This document shows, in pieces, positions 22,533 through 32,822 of a stretch of DNA of 64,000 nucleotides. Every line of letters begins with the position of its first letter. The first letter of the stretch is position 1. The stretch is from Catonia carolina. Taxonomy: Eukaryota > Arthropoda > Insecta > Hemiptera > Achilidae. Below the pieces are notes generated by a model. It searched no databases. It worked only from the letters and a program-made list of their open reading frames with translations, and had not been told where the DNA came from. Both the position numbers and the translations under genes were made by a program. The stretch lies in NCBI GenBank assembly GCA_035578175.1, contig JAQMRL010000012.1, positions 20,146,671 to 20,210,670 on the forward strand. The letters run 5' to 3'.

Positions 22533-22858
22533 TTACTCTCTCTTGTCCTATATAAATATATAAAGAAGGAAAGTATTGTTTTCATGTTGATTTTTAGAAA
22601 TCGAGTTCGAGTTTTCACCGGATATACACGGCCCCCTGAATCCAAAAAACATGATTTTAGCGTATGAAATTGAACCTTGAAATTTATGTTGGGTTCCACT
22701 ACAGGAATCGACACAAACAAATTCATCAAAATCGGTCAACCGGAAGTAGTAGTTAATTTGTGTGATTTTCTCAATAACAGATCCTACGATTTTTAAAAAA
22801 AACACGTCATTTACTACATTTTATATACTTTAAAAAATATGTCAAGGGTGATGAAAAT

Positions 22859-25306
22859 TTGATAGTTATGGGAGACTGGAATGCAGTAGTTGGAGAAGGA
22901 AAAGAAGGAAAGATAGTCGGAGAATATGGTCTAGGGAAGAGAAATGACAGAGGGAGTCGGCTGGTAGATTTCTGCTCCAAATATAATTTAGTGATAGGCA
23001 ATACACTTTTTAAGAATCACAAAAGGAGGTTATACACTTGGATGATGCCAGGTGACAAGGGAAGATACCAAATAGATTACATAATGGTTAGACAAAGATT
23101 CAGAAACCAGATTATGAACTGTAAAGCCTATCCAGGTGCAGATATAGGGAGTGATCATAACTTAGTAGTAATAGATAGCAGGCTTAAACTTAAAAAACTG
23201 AAGAAGGGACAGGGAAATGCTAGGTGGGATGTAGACAAACTAAGAGAACAAGACAACCAGGTAGGTTTCCAGGAGAGTATTCAAAAAGGGATAGAAGAAA
23301 GAGGTAATGACACAGGAAATGTAGAGGAGGAGTGGATAAACTTCAAGGAGGTGGTAGTGAAAGCAGCGGAAGAATGGTTAGGACATACTAAAAGAAGAGG
23401 TAGGAAACCGTGGATTACTAATGATATTTTAGAACTGATGGATGAGCGAAGAAAATATAAAAACGCAAAGGACGAGAGAGGTAAAAGCCAATATTGCTAC
23501 TTGAGAAATACCATAAACAAAAGGTGTAAGAAAGCGAAGGAAGAGTGGATCAGAGCGAAATGTACGGACATTGAAAGTAAAATGGCAGTTGGTAAAGTGG
23601 ACGCAGCTTATAGAAAAATAAGGGAAAACTTTGGAGAACGAAAGATGAAAGCTGTTAATTTACAAAGCGCAGGTGGTAAACCATTGTTGAATGGCCAAGA
23701 GAGAGCTGAAAGATGGAAGGAATACGTAAATCAACTCTACATGGGAAAAGAATTAGAATATGATGCGATAGAACAAGAAACTGATGTTGAAGAAGATCAA
23801 AAAGGGGACCCTATACTACGAGAAGAATTCGATCGGGCACTTAAGGATATGAATATGAATAAGACACCAGGAATAGATAACATACCATCGGAATTATTCT
23901 TACGATGTGGCAAAGTTGCTCAAAACAAATTATACAAACTTGTGTGCAGAATGTATGAGAGTGGAGAGGTACCATCGGACTTTAAAAAAAATATTGTGAT
24001 TCCAATACCAAAAAAGTCAGGAGCGGAGAAGTGTGAACATTACAGAACCATCAGCCTAACATGCCATGCATCTAAGATGCTGACAAGAATTATATACAGG
24101 AGAATAGAACACCGAGTAGAAGAAGTATTGGACGATGACCAATTTGGATTTAGAAGGAGAATGGGAACTCGAGATGCAATATTGGCTCTGAGACTGATTA
24201 TTGAGAAAAGGATACAGAAAAATAAAACTACTTTTATGGCATTTGTAGATTTAGAGAAAGCATTTGACAATCTGGACTGGAGTAAAATGTTTAAAACTTT
24301 GAAAAGGCTAGGAATTAAATACAAAGAAAGGAAAGTTATCTACAGTCTGTATAAGAATCAAACGGCTGTATTGAGAATCGAGGGGTACGAAAAAGAGGCT
24401 GCTGTAAGAAAAGGTGTACGACAAGGTTGTTCTTTGTCACCACTACTTTTTAACTTGTATATAGAAGAGGCTATAAATGAAGTGAAGGAGAAATTTGACG
24501 TAGGAATAAAAATTCAAGGAGAAACAATAAAAATGTTGAGATTCGCCGATGATATAGTAGTATTAGCCGAGGCAAAGAATGAACTAGAGGATGCCTTAAA
24601 TGGAATGGATGAGATCTTGAGGAAGGATTACTTCATGAAAATTAATAAGAACAAAACGAAAGTGTTGTGCAGCAGCAAGAGTGGTTTAGAAGAGATGGGA
24701 AATTTAAAAGTAGGCAACGAGAACATACAGGAAGTTGGGGAATTCTGCTATCTAGGGAGTAAAATAACAAAGAATGGTAGAAGCACGAGTGATATCAAGA
24801 GTAGAATTGCTCAAGCTAGAAAAGCCTTTGAAATGAAAAACAGCTTACTGACTACAAACATTGATTTACAGATTAGGAAAAATGTCTTAAAACATTATGT
24901 TTGGAGTGTAGCATTATACGGAAGTGAAACGTGGGTGATAGGGGCTGTAGAACGGAAGAGGATAGAAGCTTTTGAAATGTGGTGTTATAGGAAAATGTTA
25001 AAGATTAGGTGGGTGGACAAAATAAGTAATTTAGAGGTTCTTAGGCGAGTGGATGAAAAAAGAAGTATATGGAAGCATCTTACCAAAAGAAGGGATAGGC
25101 TAGTGGGGCATATCCTAAGGCATCCAGGTATTGGGCTATCAATAATGGAGGGTAACATTGAGGGAGTAAATTGTAGAGGGAGGCAAAGATTAGAATATAT
25201 AAAGCAAATTACAAAAGATGTAGGGTGTTACAGGTATGTAGATATGAAACGACTTGCGCAAGATAGAACAGGTTGGAGAACTGCATCAAACCAGTCGAGA
25301 GACTGA
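22859..25306 (+). CDS. Endonuclease/reverse transcriptase of LINE-1 (N-terminally truncated)
   Basis: An 815-codon open frame; it stays open upstream to the truncation point near 22836, so the first codon here (TTG) is not a true start. Residues 1-115 are the C-terminal half of an APE-type endonuclease: GDWN at 5-8, RLYTW at 57-61, QIDYI at 71-75 and SDHNLV at 98-103. The reverse transcriptase spans about 330-610: NKTPGID, IPIPKK, FVDLEKAFD with catalytic D464, RQGCSLSPLLFNL and FADD with D564/D565. Residues 700-815 are the conserved tail (EAFEMWCYRKMLKI, VGHILRHPG). The protein would nick target DNA and prime cDNA synthesis there, but the missing endonuclease N-terminus makes this copy non-autonomous. 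Closest in character to RTE/BovB-like pol proteins; clade not proven. Confidence 0.9.
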   Translation: MIVMGDWNAVVGEGKEGKIVGEYGLGKRNDRGSRLVDFCSKYNLVIGNTLFKNHKRRLYTWMMPGDKGRYQIDYIMVRQRFRNQIMNCKAYPGADIGSDHNLVVIDSRLKLKKLKKGQGNARWDVDKLREQDNQVGFQESIQKGIEERGNDTGNVEEEWINFKEVVVKAAEEWLGHTKRRGRKPWITNDILELMDERRKYKNAKDERGKSQYCYLRNTINKRCKKAKEEWIRAKCTDIESKMAVGKVDAAYRKIRENFGERKMKAVNLQSAGGKPLLNGQERAERWKEYVNQLYMGKELEYDAIEQETDVEEDQKGDPILREEFDRALKDMNMNKTPGIDNIPSELFLRCGKVAQNKLYKLVCRMYESGEVPSDFKKNIVIPIPKKSGAEKCEHYRTISLTCHASKMLTRIIYRRIEHRVEEVLDDDQFGFRRRMGTRDAILALRLIIEKRIQKNKTTFMAFVDLEKAFDNLDWSKMFKTLKRLGIKYKERKVIYSLYKNQTAVLRIEGYEKEAAVRKGVRQGCSLSPLLFNLYIEEAINEVKEKFDVGIKIQGETIKMLRFADDIVVLAEAKNELEDALNGMDEILRKDYFMKINKNKTKVLCSSKSGLEEMGNLKVGNENIQEVGEFCYLGSKITKNGRSTSDIKSRIAQARKAFEMKNSLLTTNIDLQIRKNVLKHYVWSVALYGSETWVIGAVERKRIEAFEMWCYRKMLKIRWVDKISNLEVLRRVDEKRSIWKHLTKRRDRLVGHILRHPGIGLSIMEGNIEGVNCRGRQRLEYIKQITKDVGCYRYVDMKRLAQDRTGWRTASNQSRD

Positions 25307-25310
25307 TGAC
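25286..25310 (+). repeat. LINE-1 3' terminal hairpin
   Basis: CAGTC-GAGA-GACTG (stem of 5 bp, GNRA-type tetraloop) followed by ATGAC and the A tail. The same position in RB has CAGCC-TTTC-GGCTG followed by ATGAC, so the stem is kept by a compensatory change while the loop differs. Likely the reverse transcriptase recognition site (inference). Confidence 0.6.
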
Positions 25311-25573
25311 AAAAAAAAATACTTTAAAAGATAAGGTTAGCATCGTATCTGCTGAAATTCTTGGGGAGGCTGTACTCCGTAGGAAAAATGTTCGTTTTTT
25401 AAAGAATGCGGCCTTAACATGCATTTTAGAGCGAAAACGTTTCGAGCTATTAAAAACCTACAAATTTTATTTGAAGCGTTTATTTTTTTTATAACGCTTA
25501 GTTTAACGTCAATTTTGTGTAGTTTTCCTTCAAAATCAACAAAAAAATGATTTTAATATTGCGGCCTGATACT

Positions 25574-25893
25574 CTATTCCATGGAACCGTGCAGCACGTC
25601 GAAACATAAATGAATTAAAATTGTGATTGAATTTAGCGCGATCGATTCGAGTTACAAAAAATGTTCTTTGCTTATTAGATGAAACTTGTTGTGTATTACT
25701 AATTGAAATATATACTAAATACAAAATACGACAGTACCAGTAGAAAGAATTGGCCTATTATAAAACATCCGGTCTATCGCTGGTTGTTTTGACTGAAGGC
25801 GTTGGTAGAGTGTAACATGATTACGCATCCTTTTTACTGACTTTCAACCCGTATTCTGTTTATATCTGCTACACCGATCTGTGGGATAGACTA
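25574..25893. mobile_element. Unidentified insert inside HEL, about 320 bp
   Basis: The HEL consensus is interrupted at CGGCCTGATACT and resumes at ATGCATTTTACG near 25896. Ends read CTATTCCA and, on the other strand, CTATCCCA, suggesting short inverted repeats. A possible ATACT duplication is offset by three bases, so assignment is tentative. Confidence 0.35.
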
Positions 25894-25920
25894 TACTATG
25901 CATTTTACGAAAAAATGTGT

Positions 25921-26285
25921 ATAATTGAAGGTGTTGTTTGTCATCAGCCGAAAGGCTGGTTTGAACCTCTAGAAGTTTTACTTAGTAAAACGAGGAGTGA
26001 GGCGGTTTATCATAGACTTTCTGTGAAAAAGTAGCTTATGCTTATCAGTATGTCAATCTCTCCGAAAATCATCTTCGTTCTACCCTGTAAATGACACATT
26101 CACCACAGGGTCTGTCTGGCTGTATAATGATAGAAATTCATTACTCTCGGAGGAGATAACTCTGACTAGTGTCTTTTACATCTCTACCTCTTCTGTTCTT
26201 AAATGCTTAAGTCATATAATTGGCTGACTATATAAGAAATAGAACTGTTTTTTGTAGACCTGAAACTATAGCAGATCGAGTGCAA
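25921..26285 (-). mobile_element. RB repeat inserted in HEL
   Basis: The plus strand begins GTTGTTTGTCATCAGCCG, i.e. a sense-strand hairpin CAGCC-TTTC-GGCTG, then GATGAC directly followed by AAACAAC. This copy lacks the CCT usually after GATGA-C, making its end closest to that of LINE-1. 5' truncated at GATCGAGTGCAAG. Confidence 0.75.
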
Positions 26286-26459
26286 GGATTTTCTTCTCCA
26301 GAGCTTATTAATTGAGTGTCAATTATTGATTTTCCTATTTTTAATTTTCTGCAGACGTTAATTTTTTTTTGCTTCATTTACTCATGATTAAACATGCGTT
26401 GTATATGTCGTTATCTGCATTGGGAAGAGAAAGTCTTGTGACTGTTTACAACAAATTTT

Positions 26460-27953
26460 TAAATGTGAGAACTTAATTAATATTCCTAATGAAAATAATT
26501 AAAATATTAACACAGTTTACCTTACCGGTAATTTATTTTTGGACATTCTATACCTACAGAAATGTATGTCGTATCTAAAATGACGGTCAAACTTGATAGC
26601 GTGGGCTTCTTAATCGTTCATATAAGAATTTCCTTATTACATAAAATTCCTAAAATAAAGCAAATAGATTTTATAAGCAAACGTGGGCTTGAAATATTTT
26701 TCCTAGTTTCACTGTTAAAAGTTGTGTACATAAGTCCGTACTTGAAAATTCCTTAACCTCTAATAAATTTCTAGGTTATATTTTTCACATAAGGTCTTTT
26801 TATTTTTTTGTTGATTATTTTGTTTAGTAGGTAAGGTCATCGGTGATTGTTTTCTGTTTGTAACATTTTAACCTCTTCTTGACTTAACTTCTTATTTGAT
26901 TGACTCACTCATAACTAATTCTCCTATTTGTAAAATAGCTACAAAAGCTGAAATTTGAAGGGAATATTCCCGTTAGGGTAAACGAAAAAGTTAAACATAA
27001 ATGATTTCGACATTCCATCATTATGTGGTTGAAAAGTGTTTAACCCGGAAACCGAGATTTTCCGTTTACTAAGTTCCGAACAGAACAAGCTAGATGGCTG
27101 AAACTCGATAAAGATTTTACATATAGTGTCGCTAAAAAATTTATACCTCAAAGATTTTAAAATTTACTCGTAAAGGGTTGAAATTGATGTTCAACCCCTT
27201 AAATCAATATTTTTAGTTTCCTCAGTAATAGACGAGCTAATGGCTAAAACTCGCTTGAGATGTTACCTACAGTAAAAAAAATACCCATTAACGATTACAA
27301 AAATGTACCCGTAAGAGGTTGAAACCCTAGGAGGTTCGATAATGATGAAATTGAATTAGGCGCGAAGAGCGTAAAACACGAAGACAATAAAATGTTTCAA
27401 TACATTCAGTTAATTTAATATTTGCATTCAGTGGGCAATAGAGAATGTCATTCTGCCCCACAAATTACTTTTATTGGCTCAAATACGAAATGATGGAGTA
27501 GAAAAATCACCAACTTCAAAGAAACAGAAAAAAATCACCGATTTTTTTTTTTTTTGAAGAAACCATTGTAAAATTTATATTTTTTAGTTGTTTTTACCAA
27601 TATCGTAATAAATGCGTTGTTTGCATAGAAATAGAAAGAGTTCAGAACTTGTTTCGGCTTCCAAAACTCTCTTTGATACTGTATTCTATTCTTTTAAATT
27701 GAACCCTTGATAATCCGAATTTTCGTAAACAGTACAGCCGTGGATTTTTTTTCTTATTAATAATAGTAATACTTTATTTCCAAAAAAAAAAATACAATTT
27801 TAGTCTAACCATTTAATATTATTTTTATACATGCATCCATTCCTATTATCACAATCATTCCACATTCCACTAACCGAGGCGGTGGAAATTGATATATCCA
27901 ACTGTGGTTAAAATCCATGTCCCAGGATATGTAAAAAAAAATTTAACTGTTTT
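26460..27953. other. No gene seen; unassigned DNA
   Basis: The longest stretch without a family assignment, apart from degenerate repeats at 26940-27340. Open frames of 60-70 codons lack recognisable motifs. Confidence 0.4.
26940..27340 (+). repeat. Degenerate tandem repeats, unit about 170-180 bp
   Basis: Two recognisable units carry the order AAGCTAGATGGCTGAAACTCG or GAGCTAATGGCTAAAACTCG, then AAAAA..TT/ACC, then TACTCGTAAAGGGTTGAAA or GTACCCGTAAGAGGTTGAAA. A third partial unit precedes at 26940. Diverged satellite-like sequence. Confidence 0.45.
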
Positions 27954-28911
27954 TACTTTCTCTTGCCTATATGACTGTATAGGAAGGGAAGTATTGTTTT
28001 CATGTCGATTTTTCGAAATCGAGTTTTTAGTGGATCTACACGTTTTCAGACTCCCTGAACCCAAAAAACATGTTTTTATCGATTGGTCTGTGTTTGTGTG
28101 TGTGTGCGCGTGCGTGTGTGTTTGTGTGTGTGTGTGTAAACAGAATATCTCAAGAACGGAACATCGTACGAACTTGAAATTTAAGAGACACCACTACCGG
28201 ACCCGACACGAACATTTTCATCAAAATCGGTCAACCGGAAGTAGTAGTTTATTGGTGTAATTTTTCACTTTTTTGCGATTTCCTCAAAAACGGGTCCTAC
28301 GATTTTTTTAAAAATCGCGTGGTTTACTAAATTTTTTATGCTTTATAAGATAGGGTAGGCGCCATGTCAGCTGAAATTCTTGGAGAAGCTGCTTTCACGT
28401 AAATAAATTGTTTTTTTTAAGATTGCGGCTTTAATATGCATTTTAGCGGAAAAATTATATAATAAAAGTTGTAGACAATTTAAAATCCTACAACTTTTAT
28501 TTGTAACATTTTTTTGTATAACGCTTAGTTAGTTTAGCAGTAATTAGCGTTTTTCTGTTTTTTCTCACGAAAACGTGTGAAAAATCGATTATTTTTAAAT
28601 TTTTGCCTTAATATGCATTTTACGACGAAAGAGTATACAATCAAATTTATAGGAAATTAAAAGATCTACTTTTATTTAGAGCATTTTTCTCTACAGAGCG
28701 TAGTTTAGCGTAAAAGAGTGATTTTCCGTATTTTTAAGCCTAACTAACGTTGATTTTCATTTTGCGTCTTTCACTCACGATTAAAATTAGGTTATGTTTA
28801 TTGGGGTTAGTTTTTTGTTAATTTCTAATGTTTTATTACTAATGTTAGGTTTATTGTTAATTATTTTCATTGGCAAGAGAAAGTTGTGTGAGTGTTCACA
28901 CCAGATTTTTT
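27954..28911 (+). mobile_element. Full-length HEL element, reference copy 1
   Basis: Order: 5' box TTTACTTTCTCTTGCC; AAAGTATTGTTTTCATGTCG; a GT-rich microsatellite at about 28086-28137; ATCTCAAGAACGGAACATCG; AAATCGGTCAACCGGAAGTA; AGATAGGGTAGGCGCCATGT; two tandem monomers (from about 28424 and 28610) each with GTTGTAG/CTACAAC-type inverted repeats and TAGTTTAGCG; then GGCAAGAGAAAGT, a hairpin here shortened to GTGTGAGTGTTCACAC, and CCAGATTTTTT. Inverted boxes near both ends, a central microsatellite, a 3' hairpin beyond the 3' box and no target duplication fit Helentron-associated elements (HINE/DINE-1 type). No protein. Confidence 0.8.
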
Positions 28912-29291
28912 TAAACTATTTACCTCAAAAAATATGATTGAGCTCACCGTTAACTTTGTGTTTTACCTAGCATTACTTCCATGTTATCCAATCCGATATA
29001 ATTATCCATTTCTGCACTTAACTCTTAAATTTAATTTAAATTTATTCAGTAATTTGACAGCTAATAAAATTTGGGGGCTAAGTGAGAGAAATATCGTTCA
29101 TAAGGTGCACTTCTCGTTCTATTTGAAAGAAGTATGTGTTCGTTCCGTGTGTCATACTCATGAGATCTGTTTTCGATGTTCGATTTACTCTCACGCAGGT
29201 TTCTCAATATCTCCCTTTACAAACAGTTGTCTGACATCCATTACTTGAAATTCTTTAAAAAGTTGGTCTGACGGATAACGAGGAGGTTTTT
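28912..29291. other. No gene seen between two HEL copies
   Basis: Unassigned DNA; a frame of about 110 codons here has no motif and begins within the HEL end. Confidence 0.4.
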
Positions 29292-29426
29292 TACTTTCTC
29301 TTGCCTATATGAATATATAGGAAGGAAAGTATTGTTTTCATGTCGATTTTTCGAAATCGAGTTTTCACCGGATCTATACGTTTTCAGATCCCCTGAACCC
29401 AAAAAATATGTTTTTAGCGATTGGTC

Positions 29427-29458
<32 letters not shown>

Positions 29459-30256
29459 CGTGCGTGTGTGTGTGTGTGTGAACAGAATATCTCAAGAACA
29501 GAGCATCGTACGAACTTGAAACTTTAGTTACATACCACTACCGGACCCGACACGAACATTTTCATCAAAATCTGTCAACCGGAAGTAGTAGTATATTCGT
29601 GTAATTTTTCACTTTTTTGCGATTTTCTCAAAAACTGGTCCTACGATTTTTTTAAAAATCGCGTGGCTTACTAAATTTTTTATGCTCTACAAGATAGGGT
29701 AGGCGCCATCTTGGCTGAAATTCTCGGTAAGGGTGTTTTTACGTAAAAACTGTTTTTTTAAGATTAGGCCTACGGCTTTAATATGCATTTCAGAGCAAAA
29801 ATGTATATAATAAAAGTTGTAGACAATTTTAAATCCTACAACTTTTATTTCAAAAATTTTTTTGTATAACGCTTAGTTTAGCGGTAATTAGCGATTTTCT
29901 GTTTTTTCTCACGAAAACGTGTGAAAAATCGATTTTGTTAATATTTCGGCTTTAGTACGCATTTTACGACAAAAGTGTATAATAAAATTTATAGAAAATT
30001 AAGAGATCTACAACTTTTATTTAGAGAATTTTTCTCTACAGAGCCTAGTTTAGCGTGAAAGTGTGATTTTCCGTTTTTTTAAGCCAAACTGAGTTTGATT
30101 TTCATTTTCCGTCATTCACTCATGATTAAAATAAGGTTATGTTTATTGAGGTCAGTTTTTAGTTTATTTCTAATGTTTTATTACTAATGTCAGGTTTATT
30201 GTTGATTATTTTCATTGGCAAGAGAAAGTTGTGTGAGTGTTTGACACCAGATTTTT
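29292..30256 (+). mobile_element. Full-length HEL element, reference copy 2
   Basis: Very similar to the copy at 27954 and in the same orientation. The microsatellite (about 29426-29480) is mixed GT and GC. TAGGCCTA at 29765-29772 replaces a single G of the sister copy. The hairpin end reads GTGTGAGTGTTTGACACC, one change from perfect. Confidence 0.8.
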
Positions 30257-31329
30257 ATCTATGGTTTTTAAAATTAGTTTCTGTGCTACTATCAGGGGAC
30301 TTAAATAGAAATACGATTAGTTCGGATTATCCAGGGCCTTCTGTACTTTGTTACAGTCCACCAAGAAAATCATGCAGATTACCTTACCGCATATTAACCT
30401 ACCAACGTAGGTGTGAAATAATTATTTATTTGCGACAGAAAAATTTGCGGCGTATTTTAATAATTAATACACGTGATAATATCTTAAGATAATAAATATA
30501 CAGGCTGCGACAACTTTGATGGATTGAAATTTTAAAGAAATTGTTTATTGGCTTTGACAGCCATGATTGCTGTATTTATTTATTTTTTTTATTTAGAGGT
30601 GTGTATTTTAATTTCGTTGTACACTTTTTCCATTGATAAAATCACCAATCGTATGTCTCAAGGTCATCGTAAAATTGGTTCGTTTCAATTTAACTACATA
30701 TTTTGTGTCTTGTTGTTTTATGGTAATTATTAATTAGTTTATCCTATCCCGCATATTTTTTGGCACGTGGGGGTACCTATTTGTCTTGGATACATTAAAT
30801 AATATCTTTAAAAATATTTAAAAAAATATTTTTTTGGTGATTTAATGTTTTAAATTTTCAATACCTCGTGATTAATCTGATGAAGTGGCTGGAGTAAGGA
30901 AAAAATTTCGTCCGAAAAATTCTCTAACAAATTTTTGGCCAGGATATTTTCCGTCTGAAAATTTTTTGACTTTTACAATTCAAGGAGGCTCAGAAACGAA
31001 AAATTCAAGTGTATTTTTAGTGACGATCTGCGGTAACATTAAGCCCTGTCGTCTAACCCCATCCAAGACCGGGAAAGTAGTGAAAATTTGGTGCTTTTTT
31101 CCATCACAAAAAGAAATGTAAGCGGAAAATGACAGAGCCTATTCGAAGTAGGCCTACTTCAGACCCATTTTGGCGCGAGAGGGCCTGACCCGGAATATTG
31201 GCGTTGACGATACAACTTCTTGAACTAGCAAACTTAACCTTAAGCCTTGTATAGCCTATAATACAATTCACCCCTATTGCGTGCCGAATTTCACAATATG
31301 GTAAAGTACTTGCGCACACGCACTTTGTA
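30257..31329. other. No gene seen
   Basis: Unassigned DNA. Frames of 60-100 codons in this stretch show no family motif. AGTAGGCCTACT at 31147-31158 is a palindrome of the kind discussed under findings. Confidence 0.4.
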
Positions 31330-31556
31330 TGTCTGCTCAAATTCGTGGGTGCTGTGCCTCAAAAAATGTTTTTAAGTGAGCGGCCTTAATATGAATTTTG
31401 GGCCAAAAAATGTGTATTATCAGTGTTAAAAAATTATAAAACCTACAACTTTTATTCTATAAGTTTTTCTGTATAACAGTCAATTAGTGATTTTCCGTAT
31501 TTTATCATTTAAATCGGTAAAAATGAAAATTTTTGAAGATTGCAGTCTAGTAAGAT

Positions 31557-32231
31557 ATGCTTAGAATAAATGAGAGAAAGACTAAATTTATGATTGTCTC
31601 GAAAGCAGAACATGGAAATGAAACATTAACAATAGAGCAAACCCAAATAGAAAAAGTAGAGACATACAAATATCTGGGAACCTGGGTTGATGGCAAGAAT
31701 GACCAAAGTAAAGAAATTAAAGTACGAATTGAAACTGCAAGGCAAGCATTCATAAAATTGAAGACAATGCTAACAAACAAAGACCTTCAGTTACCTCTCA
31801 GATTGAGGGCTCTAAGATGTTATGTGTTTTCTATCGTACTATATGGGATGGAAGCTTGGACATTGAAGAAACAACACATAAAGAAGATAGAAGCGTTCGA
31901 AATGTGGTGTTACAGGAGAATATTGAAAATTCAGTGGGTCCAAAAGGTTACCAATGTTGAGGTGCTCCGACGTTTAAATAAGGAGTTGGAAGTTATGAAG
32001 AGTATAAAAACAAGAAAACTAGAATATTTGGGTCACATAACCAGAGGAGAAAAATATGAGTTGCTGAGAATTATTATGCAGGGAAGGATCCGAGGAAGAA
32101 GAGGCGTAGGAAGAAGACGCAACTCCTGGCTGAGGAATCTTAGAGAATGGTTCAACTGTAGTTCATTGCAACTATTCAGAGCAGCAGCCAGTAAAGTGAC
32201 CATAGCCATTATGATATCCAACCTCCGATAG
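31557..32231 (+). CDS. C-terminal part of LINE-2 reverse transcriptase
   Basis: A 224-codon open frame. The first ATG at 31557 lies in the duplicated target site, so the start is an accident of insertion and true LINE sequence begins around codon 3. It carries the region just after the polymerase core: YLGTWVDGKND, VLYGMEAWTLKK, IEAFEMWCYRRILKI, then GRRRNSWLRNL and AAASKVTIAIMISNLR at the end. No catalytic aspartates are present. The frame is unbroken, so the insertion is fairly young, but the product could not act as a polymerase. Confidence 0.8.
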   Translation: MLRINERKTKFMIVSKAEHGNETLTIEQTQIEKVETYKYLGTWVDGKNDQSKEIKVRIETARQAFIKLKTMLTNKDLQLPLRLRALRCYVFSIVLYGMEAWTLKKQHIKKIEAFEMWCYRRILKIQWVQKVTNVEVLRRLNKELEVMKSIKTRKLEYLGHITRGEKYELLRIIMQGRIRGRRGVGRRRNSWLRNLREWFNCSSLQLFRAAASKVTIAIMISNLR

Positions 32232-32253
32232 GAGATGGAACTTTAAGAAGAAG
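31563..32253 (+). mobile_element. LINE-2: 3' fragment of an RTE-like LINE with AAG tail
   Basis: An 11-bp target duplication AAGATATGCTT lies at 31552-31562 and 32254-32264. The 3' end is GGAGATGGAACTTTAAGAAG followed by AAG repeats. Strongly 5'-truncated. Confidence 0.85.
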
Positions 32254-32284
32254 AAGATATGCTTTTAACGACAAACGTATGTAC

Positions 32285-32822
32285 ATCTCGTATTAGGGCC
32301 AATTTTAGACCACGTGAGATGACTTAAGACGTTTCTGGAAGCACTTTTTACAGCCCATATTCTCAGAATTCGCTCACTAGGCTTTTCTTCTTTCTTCTGT
32401 CAAACTGGTGTAATGTTTTGGCTCTTCATAGGAGCCCTTAAATTCTTAATAAGTTGTTTAAATTTGGTTGGGTTTATTCCAGATTTCTCAATATAGACTA
32501 CTTTCTGACTTTTTTAAACCATTTATCTGACACCTTAGGTTTATTGTTTAGCGTCTTAAAAATTTGTTTTGCCAACCGGTTGTCATCCATTCTATACTGG
32601 TGCCCATTAAATTTTAATCTTTTCTCCTAATCGTTTCCATTAATCGTTAATTTTCTTTGTACAGTTCTTTCGGAGGATCTTTCTCTAAAATTTCTTTGCT
32701 TCTTTTGGAGCAGCCTTCCCGGTCATTCTGCGGCACTGAATACACTGCAGACACAGGTTTTAACACAATATTATAATGTATTATCTTAGCTTGTCTTGAG
32801 AGTAATTTCTTCGTATACAAGT
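32285..32822 (-). pseudogene. LINE-3 3' fragment in HEL
   Basis: Minus-strand 3' end CACGTGGTCTAAAATTGGCC, then GTACAAGGAAAAT-type and RMDDNRL-type coding remnants. Frameshifted. Located 20 bp from the LINE-2 insertion in the same HEL. Confidence 0.65.

Larger units (their letters stand above)
22836..25318 (+). mobile_element. LINE-1: 5'-truncated RTE-like retrotransposon
   Basis: An 11-bp target duplication ATACTTTAAAA flanks it (22825-22835 and 25319-25329). The 3' end is GATGAC plus nine A. The 5' end is truncated inside the endonuclease domain, as is usual for target-primed reverse transcription. Length about 2.48 kb; a complete RTE-type element would be nearer 3.2 kb. The reading frame is intact, which argues for a recent insertion. 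Related dead copies are at 1933-2590 and 54175-54635. Confidence 0.9.
22533..26459 (+). mobile_element. HEL element split by LINE-1, an unknown insert and RB
   Basis: HEL pieces lie at 22533-22835, 25319-25573, 25894-25920 and 26286-26459 and are collinear with the consensus. The first carries the 5' end and GTCAACCGGAAGTAGTAG; the last carries the 3' end (GGGAAGAGAAAGTC). The microsatellite has been lost. Confidence 0.7.

Noticed and set aside
27889..28260. Open frame of 123 codons with a cysteine/valine run
   Set aside because: It is a reading of the HEL 5' end and its GT microsatellite; the VCVC run is translated repeat.
28892..29248. Open frame of 118 codons
   Set aside because: Starts inside the HEL 3' end, no recognisable motif, biased composition; consistent with chance in AT-rich DNA.
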